Shown here in pieces: positions 10,996 through 22,740 of a stretch of DNA of 64,000 nt. The notes under the pieces are model-generated. The model searched no databases. It was not told where the DNA came from and worked only from the letters and a program-made list of their open reading frames with translations. The stretch lies in the NCBI RefSeq assembly GCF_000189635.1, contig NW_002476463.1, positions 744,001 through 808,000 of the forward strand, read 5' to 3'. Source of the DNA: Tetrahymena thermophila SB210. Taxonomy: Eukaryota; Ciliophora; Oligohymenophorea; Hymenostomatida; Tetrahymenidae. The stretch's first letter is position 1. Each line of letters starts with the position of its first letter. The position numbers and the translations under genes are program-made.

Positions 10996-12087
10996 AAATA
11001 AATTCACAAATTTACAATATAATACAAACCTTATAATAAATTATGATAAAATAATAAAATTCTTTAATTATGTATCTTTGTTAGGTATTAGTGTTTTTAG
11101 CTTATTTTAATATAAATCTACTTTCAACATATAAATTAAATCAAATTTTTGTAGTGGTTTTAATTTTTTTAACAATTTGTTTTAGAAAGATCTCGACATA
11201 TAATTTTGATATAAAAAAATATTTATTTTTTATACAATCTATTTCATTTATTTTAAGTATAAGATTTTATTTCAATTTTTCATAAAATATATTAGTTGGT
11301 GCATTAACTTATTTGAAAAGTGGATTTATAACTAAATATGAGTAAAAAGCAAAATTTTTATTGACTTTTGTAGTCCTTTTTCCGAATTCAGTAAATCTAT
11401 CTATTTTATATACTGAAAAAATTATTAACAGATTTAATCAATTTATTGAAATAGAAGTATTTATTCAAATGGATGGATCCTTTCAAAACATTAATTTTAA
11501 TTTAGATAGATAAACTATATAGAAAAATATTAGATAATTGCAAGATAAATATTACTTTTTCTTATTAAATAGTACTACACTAATTATCCCAATTTAATCA
11601 TATTTTCCCATATTTAAAATATCTTTTGTCTACTTTCATGAAAAGGTAGATAAGCAAATAAATAAGAAATCTAAAAACTTTAGTTCATCATAAATTAGTA
11701 AAGAAAAATCATATTATTTTTAAAAATATATTTTATATTATTTAAAATAAAAATAAATGATATGTTAATCAATAATATTTTTGTTAATTTTTAACTTTTT
11801 TATAAATTAGAGAAGATATTTACTTATTATAATTCCTAAAAATTTATATACTTTTCTAACAAAAAACATAATAAAGCAAACTAATAAATTTTGTCTATTT
11901 TTATTTATAATTCAAGAAAAGGATATTTTCAATTATTTTAATTAAATTGAAATTATAATTTTTGGGTGGTTTGATTATTTATAAAGATTAAATTTGATTG
12001 ATAGTTATGATATAATTTAATTAAAAAAATCAAATTCAAAAGAATTCAATAAAAAAAATCAACAAAAGTATTCAATAAAATTAAAGA
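10996..12087 (+). repeat. Spacer with a relic coding segment and conserved 5' flank
   Basis: Begins with a 3' flank that contains the relic at 11070-11215. From about 11220 to 12087 it follows the shared 5' block of the intact copies. Nothing else is recognised. Confidence 0.6.
11070..11215 (+). pseudogene. Relic of the membrane protein family (helix 2-3 segment)
   Basis: A frame beginning near 11097 reads LAYFNINLLSTYKLN followed by a hydrophobic stretch, clearly echoing LAYHSLNIFAGYKLN of the intact genes. It lacks an N-terminus, helix 4 and the tail. A related relic lies at 14460-14650. Both sit in the 3' flank of the two diverged copies, which suggests an older tandem neighbour that decayed. 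Confidence 0.4.
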
Positions 12088-12675
12088 ATGCAACATTTCA
12101 ATTAAAACAACTAAAATAAACAAATATTGTAGGAAAAAGGAAGAAACTGCTTCTTTGCAATCAATGCAATTAGCATATTGTTAACTATATCCTAGCTTTT
12201 TTCTAAGAATAAAGATGAATAGAATAGTTTTTCTATCATTTTTACATTAGCATACCATGGCTTGAATATTTTTGCAGGTTATAAATTAAATCTGTTTTTG
12301 GTAAAGATTTCTAAGATTGTATCAATATGCTATGGTATAATTCACTCAATAGTTGTTGTTGTCATGGTTTTTATTCTGATAGCTATTATATTTGGAAAAT
12401 CTGATAATAATGGTGAAGAAAATAAAGCAGCTGCTTTTTTTGTTATGCTTTTTTTTACTCTTATCTTATGTTTGATATTATTAATAGATATACTAAATTA
12501 TAAATACTTAAGTTAACTTATTATTTCTCTTGAAAATTAAGATGAATCGACAAATTTGCATTTTGCTAATAACTCTTAATAGCTATAATAGTAGTTTATT
12601 AATCCTTATTAAAATTAACAATAAAACCATGTTGAATTAAAAGATTTTGAAAACTAGAATTAAAGATAGCCTTGA
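12088..12675 (+). CDS. Four-helix membrane protein, tandem family member (195 aa)
   Basis: Intact single-exon frame in table 6, ATG 12088-12090, TGA 12673-12675. Very similar to the copy at 8334: MQHFNQNNQNKQ start, helix 1 after KGRNCFFAIN, helix 2 with LAYHGLNIFAGYKLN, helix 3 with IVSICYGIIHSIVVVV, acidic loop GKSDNNGEEN, helix 4 and DILNYKYLSQL, then a Gln-rich tail of about 55 residues. Differences from 8334 are mostly substitutions spread along the gene, so both copies seem under some constraint. The function is unknown. Confidence 0.86.
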
Positions 12676-13845
12676 AAATAAATTATTATTTTTATAAATA
12701 ATATAAAAAATGTCTAATAATCTATTTATGATAAAATAATATTATTTACTATTTAATTATCTATCTTTGTTGAGGTATTTCGAAATTATTTTAAATCTAT
12801 AAATTGATTGATTAAGATAAAAATAATCAAAATATTTCGTTTTATAAATTTCGATGATAGTTTATTTTTTGTTTTAATAATAAGAAATATTTATGATTAA
12901 ATGAATAAAATAATACATTTAAATTTTGTTAACTTAAACAATTAATTTGTTAAAAGTTTATTACATTAAATTTGTTTATATTTTATATATCTGTTCCAGC
13001 ATTTGAAATATCACTAACCATGATATCATGATTTGTGATATTTCAAATAATTTTTATATTACTAATGAATATTTTTATTTTCTAAATCTTAATTAATTAC
13101 TTTCTTTATATTTGATTTCAAAATATTTACAAAAATTAATCAAAACACAGAAACCTTTTTTCAAATTTTGAGAGTAAAAAAATTTTTTTTACAGTAACTT
13201 TTTAAAAAAATTGTTTTAAATGATAAAATAATTATTTTTGTATCCCGTTTATTAAATTTATGTTAAATTTAAGATTTTTTTTATTTTTTCATAAAATATA
13301 TTAGTTGCTACATTAAATTGCTTTAAAAATAACTTATAACTAAGTATTTGTAACTAAGCTAAATTTAATTGACTCATGTAATCCTTTTTCAAAGCTTAGT
13401 AAATCTTTCTATCTTATTAATTAAAAAAATATGTGTAGATATGATCAATTTAATGGTATAGTAATATTTGTTATACCGAATTGATTAGGACATTAATTTT
13501 AATTTAAATAGACAAATTATGTCGAAAAAAATAATATAATTGAGAAAAATAAAATGATATCATAAAAAGTACTTAAATAAATCTTAAAAATTAATCTATT
13601 TCTTCTTTGCAAAAACATTATAATAAGCTTATAAATTTTGTCTATTTTGTTTGTGATTGAGAAAAAAGATATTTTCAATATTTTAATTAATTTGGAATTA
13701 TATTTTTTGGATGTTTGATTGTTTATAAAAATGAGGTTTGTTTTAAAGTTAAAATATTTATTTAATTAAAAAAACTAAATTCAAAAGAATACAATAAAAT
13801 TGGAAAATACAAAATTTGAATTTAAACAATAAAAATAAACAAACG
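12676..13845 (+). other. Spacer with a long near-perfect palindrome
   Basis: 12676 to about 12980 is the shared 3' flank. 13001-13048 holds a striking palindrome. About 13240-13845 is the diverged 5' block also found before 10516. No gene is recognised. Confidence 0.65.
13001..13048. other. 48-bp nested palindrome
   Basis: Outer arms ATTTGAAATATCAC (13001-13014) and GTGATATTTCAAAT (13035-13048) are perfect inverted copies of 14 bp. The centre CATGATATCATG (13019-13030) is itself a perfect palindrome. Only two 4-base segments (TAAC and ATTT) break the symmetry. It could extrude as a cruciform or bind a dimeric protein, or be a small foldback insertion. It lies at the edge of the conserved unit. 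Confidence 0.7.
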
Positions 13846-14373
13846 ATGTAGGAAAAAGGAAGAAACTGCTTCTTTGCAATAAATATAATTAGCATATTTT
13901 TTAATATGTACTTGCTTTTTTCTTTGGAATAAATTGGTTTACTTATCCTTCTTACTTTAGCATACCATTTCTTGAATATATTTACAGTTTATAAATTAAA
14001 TAAGCTTTGGATGCAGATTTCTAAGGAGCTATCAATATACTTTGGTGTTTTACACTTCAAAATAGCTATTGTAATGGCTTTTATTCTGATAGATATTATA
14101 TTTGTAAAATTTGATAATAATTCTGAAGATAAGAAATTATATGCTTTTATTGTAGTTTTTATTATAACTCTGATCTCATGTTTAATATTACTCATAGATA
14201 TACTAAATTATAAGTACTTAAATTAACTTATTATTACTCTTGAAAATTAGGATGAACATATAACTAATAACTCATAATAACTCTTACAATAGTTAATCAT
14301 TCCTAATTAAAATTTATAAATAAACAATATTGAATTAAAAGATATTGAAAATTAAAACTTTAGATAACCTTGA
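13846..14373 (+). CDS. Diverged membrane protein family member with lost original start (175 aa)
   Basis: The frame is open in table 6 to TGA 14371-14373. The codon aligned with the family initiator is ATA rather than ATG (at 13807-13809). The first usable ATG is at 13846, just before QEKGRNCFFAINI, so the protein would lack about 13 polar residues but keep all four hydrophobic segments. Helix 4 ends in the full DILNYKYLNQL signature, and the tail is Q-rich with IELKDIENQN. The acidic loop is replaced by VKFDNNSEDKK. Because the N-terminal polar segment carries no helix, the shortened protein could still insert normally. The function is unknown. Confidence 0.7.
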
Positions 14374-16038
14374 TTATAAATTTATAAATTAAAAATATAA
14401 AATATAATAAAAATCCTTTTATATATTGTAAAAAAATAATATAAATTATCTTTACTTTTATACCTTAGTTAGGCATTAGTGTATGTAGCTTACTATAATT
14501 TAAATCTATTATCAACAATCAAATCTTTGGAATGTTTTGAATTCTTTTAACTATTTGCTTTGGTATCTATTGCTCTAAATATATTTTTGATGTGTTTTTT
14601 AATAATTTATCTTCTGGAATAGTGACAGTTATTTATTTTTCATCTTATCTAGTATATTATTTATATGTATTCTTAGTACATGTTCTTAACTATTATTACT
14701 TTAGTTAAATACTTGTAAATAATAAACCAAAAATCAAGATTACACTTAAAACATTTCAAACAGTCTATCTAAATTAAGTTAAAAGTTAATTTATCTTAAT
14801 CAAATGGTTATTAGCTGAGAAAAAATAATAAAAATGATATAGATTTATAAAATTTAAAATTGATTACAAACAATAAAATTTAATTATTTAAATTATTTTC
14901 TGTTTTTAATTATTTGTGTTATGTTTTTTCTAAATTATACAACTTTTTTAATTGAATAGGTTTTAAAAGAAATAAATAAAACTATAATAAGAGTAAAATA
15001 AATGAGGTTTTATTTTAAATATTTTTTAACAATTTTTTTTAATAGCCATAAGAACATTTTTTTAAATTAAATAAGATAAGCATTTTAAAATTTATAATAC
15101 CACATTAATAAAAAATTACATAAATTCTTGATATGAAATAAGCTTATAAAAGCCAAATTCAACATTAACGACTTTTAAATTTATTAATTTACTCTAAATA
15201 TTATTGAATAAAAATCAAATTTGTATTATTGAATGAATAAATGATAATTTAAAAAACAATTATTTTATGATTTTAAAAAATATAAAATGAAAAAAATAAA
15301 AATAAGATAAATTAAAAATTTGAGAAAAAAAAAACAAAAATAAACATATTAAACAAAAATGTTAAAATAAAAAGTAAAACTTGATTTCTCCCTGAGGTTT
15401 TATTTAAATCATGGCATCTAATTAATCAAGATAAATAAAAAAAAAGGATAAAAATATGATTGATGGATAATATTTAAGATTAAAATATAACTGGCATATA
15501 AAGTTTGGCATTTATATAATTTAATAAGATGTAATATAACACTAAAAGTTTCAAATTGTTTGATTGTTTTTGGAGAAACAAGAGAGTTTGCTTAAGAGTA
15601 TTTAATTTTTTATTTTTTATAAATAATTTATTTACTTACAAAAATATGAATCATATTTATAAATATAAAATCAATAATAAAATCTATTTATATTTGTATT
15701 TTAGATTTCAATTTTTTTCAAAATATTATTTAATAAAATATATAATATTATTCAAACATTTTATATTTATTCATCCTTTTTTCAATACTTATTTATCATT
15801 AGAAATTAAAGATAACTAATCTTTTTGATTTACGACACTTGCTTATTACTTTGAATATTTATAATATATTCATTGAGTTATAACTTTTATAATAAATTTG
15901 TGTAAATTATTAATAAATATCAAAATAGAATAAACTTTTAAATTAAAAATGATTCTTTAAATTAATAAATAAAATAATATTAGTTGAATAAAAAAGATCA
16001 AAAAATAAAATAAATAAAAGTTATCAAATAAATTCAAA
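14374..16038. other. A+T-rich spacer between the membrane-protein array and the LRR array
   Basis: Contains the relic at 14460-14650 and a block at 14774-14905 shared with 7261-7400. A frame of about 90 codons at 15556-15831 is mostly Phe/Ile/Asn/Lys/Tyr and looks like chance in A+T-rich DNA. No terminal exon for the minus-strand LRR array was recognised here, though the last unit's intron-like sequence continues into it. Confidence 0.55.
14460..14650 (+). pseudogene. Relic of the membrane protein family (helix 2-3 segment)
   Basis: A short frame reading VAYYNLNLLST followed by hydrophobic residues ends at a TGA near 14625. It matches the relic at 11070-11215 and the helix 2-3 segment of full-length members. 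No start, no helix 4 and no tail are seen. Confidence 0.4.
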
Positions 16039-19000
16039 GAGCTTTTTTGTTTTATATTCATTTTTTTTGTTTAAAAATCACAATCCAAAACAAATAAACT
16101 GTTTTTACCTAAGGTAAAGTGTCAAATTCGAGAGATTAATGCAATTTGCTAAAGCAGAACCTAAGCCTGATGTACCTTCATCACCAATTTAATTGTAACT
16201 TTTTAAATATTCAAGAAAAAAATATCATTAAATAGTTAATTAGAAGGAAAAAATGAAGAAAATATGAAATAATAAGATTAATTAATAATAGAAGCAAAAT
16301 TTAAAAATAAAATGATGAGCTAAATTAACAAAGAAAGAACAAAAAAAAGCAAGCACAATAAAAAGAAAAAGAAAAAAGAGCTTTATTGTTTTTAATTAGT
16401 TTTTATAATTAAAAATATCACAATCTAAAACAAATAAACTGTTTTTACCTAAGGTCAAGTGTCAAATTCGAGAGATTAATGCAATTTGCTAAAGCAGAAC
16501 CTAAGCCTGATGCACCTTCATTACCAATTTAATTTTCACTTTTTAAATATTGAATAAAAAATTTATCATTAAATAGTTAATTAGAAGGAAAAAATGAAGA
16601 AAAAATATGAAATAATAAGATTAATTAATTAATAATAAAAGCAAAATTTGAAAATAAAATGATGAGCTAAATTAACAAAGAAACAACAAAAAAAAAGCAA
16701 GCACAATAAAAAGAAAAAGAAAAAAGAGCTTTATTGTTTTTAATTAGTTTTTATAATTAAAAATATCACAATCCAAATCAAATAAACTGTTTTTACCTAA
16801 GGTTAAGTGTCAAATAGAAATTAATGCACTTTGCTAAACTAGAACATAAGCCTGATGCACCTTCATCACCAATTTAATTTTCACTTTTTAAATATTGAAT
16901 TAAAAAAATATATCATTAAATAGTTAATTAGAAGGAAAAAATGAAGAAAAAATATGAAATAATAAGATTAATTAATTAATAATAAAAGCAAAATTTGAAA
17001 ATAAAATGATGGGCTAAATTAACAAAGAAAGAACAAAAAAAAAGCAAGCACAATAAAAAGAAAAAGAAAAAAGAACTTTATTGTTTTTAATTAGTTTTTA
17101 TAATTAAAAATATCACAATCCAAATCAAATAAACTGTTTTTACCTAAGGTCAAGTGTCAAATTTGAGAGATTAATGCAATTTGCTAAACTAGAACCTAAG
17201 CCTGATGCACCTTCATTACCAATTTAATTTCCACTTTTTAAATATTGAAGAAAAAATATATCATTAAATAGTTAATTAGAAGGAAAAAAAGAAGAAAAAA
17301 TATGAAATAATAAGATTAATTAATTAATAATAAAAGCAAAATTTAAAAATAAAAACAAAGAAAGAACAAAAAAAAAGCAAGCACAATAAAAAGAAAAAGA
17401 AAAAAGAGCTTTATTGTTTTTAATTAGTTTTTATAATTAAACATATCACAATCCAAATCAAATAAACATTTTTTACTTAAGGTAAAGTGTCAAATTTGAG
17501 AGATTAATGCAATTTGCTAAAGCAGAACCTAAGCCTGATGCACCTTCATCACCAATTTAATTTTCACTTTTTAAATATTCAAGAAAAAAATATCATTAAA
17601 TAGTTAATTAGAAGGAAAAAATGCAGATAAAATATGAAATAATAAGATTAATTAATTAATAATAAAAGCAAAAGTTAAAAATAAAATGATGAGCTAATTT
17701 AACAAAGAAAGAATAAAATAAAAGCAAGCACAATAAAAAGAAAAAGAAAAAAGAGCTTTATTGTTTTTAATTAGTTTTATAATTAAAAATATCACAATCC
17801 AAATCAACTAAACTGTTTTTACTGAAGATAAAATGTCAAATTTGAGAGATTAATGCAATTTGCTAAAGCAGAACCTAAGCCTGATGCACCCATTAAACCA
17901 ATTTTATTCCTACTTTTTAAATATTGAAGAAAAAATATATCATTAAATAGTTAATTAGAAGGAAAAAATGAAGAAATAATATGAAATAATAAGATTAATT
18001 AATTAATAATAAAAGCAAAATTTGAAAATAAAATGATGAGCTAAATTAACAAAGAAACAACAAAAAAAAAGCAAGCACAATAAAAAGAAAAATAAAAAAG
18101 AGCTTTATTGTTTTTAATTAGTTTTTATAATAAAAAAATAAACAATCTAAAACAAATAAACTGTTTTTACCGAAGGTCAAGTGTCAAATTCGAGAGATTA
18201 ATGCAATTTGCTAAAGCAGAAGCTAAACCTGATGCACCAATTGCACCAATTTAATTTCCACTTTTTAAATATTGAATAAAAAATATATCATTAAATTGTT
18301 AATTAGAAGGAAAAAATGAAGAAAAAATATGAAATAATCAGATTAATTAATTAATAATAAAATCAAAATTTGAAAATATATTGATGAGCTAAATTAACAA
18401 AGAAAGGACAAAAAAAAAGCAAGCACAATAAAAAATAAAAGAAAAAAGAGCTTTATTGTTTTTAATTTGTTTTTATAATTAAAAATATCACAATCTAAAA
18501 CAAATAAACTGTTTTTACCGAAAGTCAAATGTCAAATTCGAGAGATTAATGCAATTTGCTAAAGCAGAACCTAAGCTTGATGCACCTTCATCACCAATTT
18601 AATTTTCACTTTTTAAATATTGAATAAAAAATGTATCATTAAATAGTTAATTAGAATGAAAATATGAAGAAAAAATATGAAATAATAAGATTAATTAATT
18701 AATAATAAAAGCAAAATTTGAAAATAAAATGATGAGCTAAATTAACAAAGAAAGAACAAAAAAAAAGCTAGCACAATAAAAAGAAAAAGAAAAAAGAGCT
18801 TTATTGTTTTTAATTAGTTTTTATAATAAAAAATATCACAATCTAAAACAAATAAACTGTTTTTACCTAAGGTCAAGTGTCAAATTCGAGAGATTAATGA
18901 AATTTGCTAAAGCAGAACCTAATCCTGATGCACCCATTGAACCAATTTAATTATAACTTTTTAAATATTCAAGAAAAAAAATATCATTAAATAGTTAATT

Positions 19001-22000
19001 AGAAGGAAAAAATGAAGAAAAAATATGAAATAATAAGATTAATTAATTAATTAATGATAAAAGCAAAATTTGAAAATAAAATGATGAGCTAAATTAAAAA
19101 AGAAAGAACAAAAAAAAAGCAAGCACAATAAAAAGAAAAAGAAAAAAGAGCTTTATTGTTTTTAATTAGTTTTTATAATTAAAAATATCACAATCCAAAT
19201 CAAATAAACTGTTTTTACCTAAGGTTAAGTGTCAAATTCGAGAAATTAATGCACTTTGCTAAACTAGAACCTAAGCTTGATGCACCTTCATTACCAATTT
19301 AATTTCCACTTTTTAAATATTGAAGAAAAAATATATCATTAAATAGTTAATTAGAAGGAAAAAATGAAGAAAAATATGAATTAATAAGATTAATTAATTA
19401 ATAATAAAAGCAAAATTTGAAAATAAAATGATGAGTTAAATTAACAAAGAAAGAACAAAAAAAAAGCAAGCACAATAAAAAGAAAAAGAAAAAAGAGCTT
19501 TATTGTTTTTAATTAGTTTTTATAATTAAAATTATCACAATCCAAATCAAATAAATTGTTTTTACCTAAGGTCAAGTATCAAATTCGAGAAATTAATGCA
19601 CTTTGCTAAACTAAAACCTAAGCCTGATGCACCTTTATCACTAATTTAATTGTAACTTTTAAATATTGAAGAAAAAATATATCATTAAATAGTTAATTAG
19701 AAGGAAATAAAGAAGTAAAAATATGAAATTATAAGATTAAAAAATTAATAATAAAAGCAAAATTTAAAAATAAAATAATGAGCTAAATTAACAAAGAAAG
19801 AACAAAAAAAAGCAAGCACAATAAAAAAAAAAGAAAAAAGAGCTTTATTGTTTTTAATTAGTTTTTATAATTAAAAATATCATAATCCAAATCAAATAAA
19901 CTGTTTTTACCGAAGGTCAAGTGTCATATTCAAGAGATTAATGCAATTTGCTAAAGCAGAACCTAAGCCTGATGCACCCATTGCACCAATTTAATTTCCA
20001 CTTTTTAAATATTGAATAAAAAATATATCATTAAATAGTTAATTAGAAGGAAAAAATGAAGAAAAAATATGAAATAATAAGATTAATTAATAATAAAAGC
20101 AAAATTTGAAAATAAAATGATAAAATAAATTAATAAAGAAAGAACAAAAAAAAAGTAAGCACAATAAAAAGAAAAAGTAAAAAGAGCTTTAATTTTTTAA
20201 TTAGTTTTTATAATTAAAAATATCACAATCTAAAACAAATAAACTGTTTTTACCTAAGGCCAAGTCTCAAATTCGAGAGATTAATGCAATTTGCTAAAGC
20301 AGAACCTAAGCCTGATCCACCTTTATCACCAATTTAATTGTAACTTTTTAAATATTGAAGAAAAAATATATCATTATATAGTTAATTAGAAGGAAAAAAT
20401 GAAGAAAAAATATGAAATAATGAGATTAATTAATTAATAATAGAAGCAAAATTTAAAAATAAAATAATGAGCTAAATTAACTAAGAAAGAACAAAAAAAA
20501 AGCAAGCACAATAAAAAGAAAAAGAAAAAAGAGCTTTATTGTTTTTAATTAGTTTTTATAATTAAAAATATCACAATCCAAATCAAATAAACATTTTTTA
20601 CCTAAGGTAAAGTGTCAAATTCGAGAGATTAATGCAATTTGCTAAAGCAGAACCTAAGCCTGATGCACCTTCATCACCAATTTAATTTTCACTTTTTTAA
20701 TATTGAATAAAAAATATATCATTAAATAATTAATTAGAAAGAAAAAATAAAAAAAAAATATGAAATAATAAGATTAATTAATTAATTAAAAATATCACAA
20801 TCCAAATCAAATAAACTATTTTTACCCAAGGTTAAGTGTCAAATTCGAGAGATTAATGCAATTTGCTAAAGCAGAACCTAAGCCTGATGCACCCATTGCA
20901 CCAATTTAATTTCCACTTTTTAAATATTGAAGTAAAAGTATATCATTAAATAGTTAATTAGAAGGAAAAAATGAAAAAAAAAAATATGAAATAATAAGAT
21001 TAGTTAATTAATAATAAAAGCAAAATTAGAAAATAAAATGATGAGCAAAATTAACAAAGAAAGAACAAAAAAAAGCAAGCACAATAAAAAGAAAAAGAAA
21101 AAAGAGCTTTATTGTTTTTAATTAGTTTTTATAATAAAAAATATCACAATCTAAAACAAATAAACTTTTTTTACCGAAGGTCAAGTGTCAAATTTGAGAG
21201 ATTAATGCAATTTGCTAAAGCAGAACCTAAGCCTGATGCACCTTCATCACCAATTTAATTTCCACTTTTTAAATATAGAAGAAAAAATATATCATTAAAA
21301 AGTTTATTAGAAGGAAAAAATGAAGAGAAAATATGAAATAATAAAATAATTAAATTAATAATAAAAGCAAAATTTGAAAATAAAATGATGAGCTAAATTA
21401 ACAAAGAAAGGACAAAAAAAAAAGCAAGCACAATAAAAAGAAAAAGAAAAAAGAGCTTTATTGTTTTTAATTAGTTTTTATAATTAAAAATATCACAATC
21501 CAAATCAAATAAACTGTTTTTACCCAAGGTTAAGTGTCAAATTCGAGAGATTAATGCAATTTGCTAAAGCAGAACCTAAGCCTGATGCACCTTCATCACC
21601 AATTTAATTTCCACTTTTTAAATATAGAAGAAAAAATATATCATTAAAAAGTTTATTTGAAGGAAAAAATGAAGAGAAAATATGAAATAATAAAATAATT
21701 AAATTAATAATAAAAGCAAAATTTGAAAATAAAATGATGAGCTAAATTAACAAAGAAAGGACAAAAAAAAAAGCAAGCACAATAAAAAGAAAAAGAAAAA
21801 AGAGCTTTATTGTTTTTAATTAGTTTTTATAATTAAAAATATCACAATCCAAATCAAATAAACTGTTTTTACCCAAGGTCAAGTGTCAAATTCGAGAGAT
21901 TAATGCAATTTGCTAAAGCAGAACCTAAGCCTGATGCACCCATTGCACCAATTTAATTTCCACTTTTTAAATATTGAAGTAAAAGTATATCATTAAATAG

Positions 22001-22740
22001 TTAATTAGAAGGAAAAAATGAAAAAAAAAATATGAAATAATAAGATTAGTTAATTAATAATAAAAGCAAAATTAGAAAATAAAATGATGAGCAAAATTAA
22101 CAAAGAAAGAACAAAAAAAAAGCAAGCACAATAAAAAGAAAAAGAAAAAAGAACTTTATTGTTTTTAATTAGTTTTTATAATAAAAAATATCACAATCTA
22201 AAACAAATAAACTTTTTTTACCGAAGTTCAAGTGTCAAATTCGAGAGATTAATGCAATTTGCTAAAGCAGAACCTAAGCCTGATCCACCATTATCACCAA
22301 TTTAATTGTAACTTTTTAAATTTTGAAGAAAAAATATATCATTAAATTGTTAATTAGAAGGAAAAAATGAAGAAAAAATATGAAATAATAAGATTAATTA
22401 ATTAATAATAAAAGCAAAATTTAAAAAATAAAATGATGAGATAAATTAATAAAGAAAGAACAAAAAAAAAGCAAGCACAATAAAAAGAAAAAGAAAAAAA
22501 GAGCCTTTATTGTTTTTAATTAGTTTTTATAATTAAAAATATCACAATCCAAATCAAATAAACATTTTTTACCTGAGGTAAAGTGTCAAATTCGAGAGAT
22601 TAATGCTATTTGCTAAAGCAGAACCTAAGCCTGATGCACCCATTGCACCAATTTAATTTCCACTTTTTAAATATTGAATAAAAAATATATCATAAAATAG
22701 TTAATTAGAAGGAAAAAATGAAGAAAAAATATATCATTAA
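16039..22740 (-). repeat. Tandem array of 20 units of about 347 bp, each with one LRR exon
   Basis: Units repeat every 335-352 bp with one short unit (about 224 bp between the exon blocks at 20602 and 20826, because of a deletion in the non-coding part). The conserved landmarks in each (+ strand) are gagctttattgtttttaatt, then tttttac, then a 90-bp block containing gcaatttgctaaagcagaac, then cttttt, then gttaattagaaggaaaaa and an A-rich stretch. The 90-bp block is the coding part on the minus strand. Neighbouring units differ by scattered substitutions. Some are almost identical (16 and 17; 15 and 18), which shows recent duplication inside the array. The array decays after 22740, where only intron-like remnants continue to about 23300. 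Confidence 0.95.
16109..22662 (-). CDS. Putative leucine-rich-repeat gene made of 20 one-repeat exons (terminal exons not found)
   Basis: On the minus strand each unit has an open block bounded by a 3' splice signal (AAAAAG before it) and a 5' signal (GTAAA after it). Blocks are 90 nt: 16109-16198, 16449-16538, 16797-16883 (87 nt), 17144-17233, 17477-17566, 17823-17912, 18171-18260, 18519-18608, 18867-18956, 19219-19308, 19566-19655, 19911-20000, 20254-20343, 20602-20691, 20826-20915, 21175-21264, 21524-21613, 21873-21962, 22222-22311, 22573-22662. Each starts with the third base of a codon and ends with the first two, so joined blocks keep one frame. The codons read xNQIGDEGASGLGSALANC then INLSNLTLDL, a 30-residue leucine-rich repeat of the ribonuclease-inhibitor style. 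No TGA was found in frame. Substitutions fall at variable LRR positions (for example GDEG or GAMG). First and last exons, start and stop are not visible, so it may be partial or inactive. Confidence 0.7.

Noticed and set aside
15556-15831. A 90-codon + strand frame.
   Set aside because: It consists of Phe, Ile, Asn, Lys and Tyr codons expected by chance in A+T-rich DNA; there is no family similarity and no second copy.
16039-22740. CRISPR array or plain satellite.
   Set aside because: The unit is ~347 bp with no short direct repeats and unique spacers, and its 90-bp part keeps an open LRR frame in every copy.
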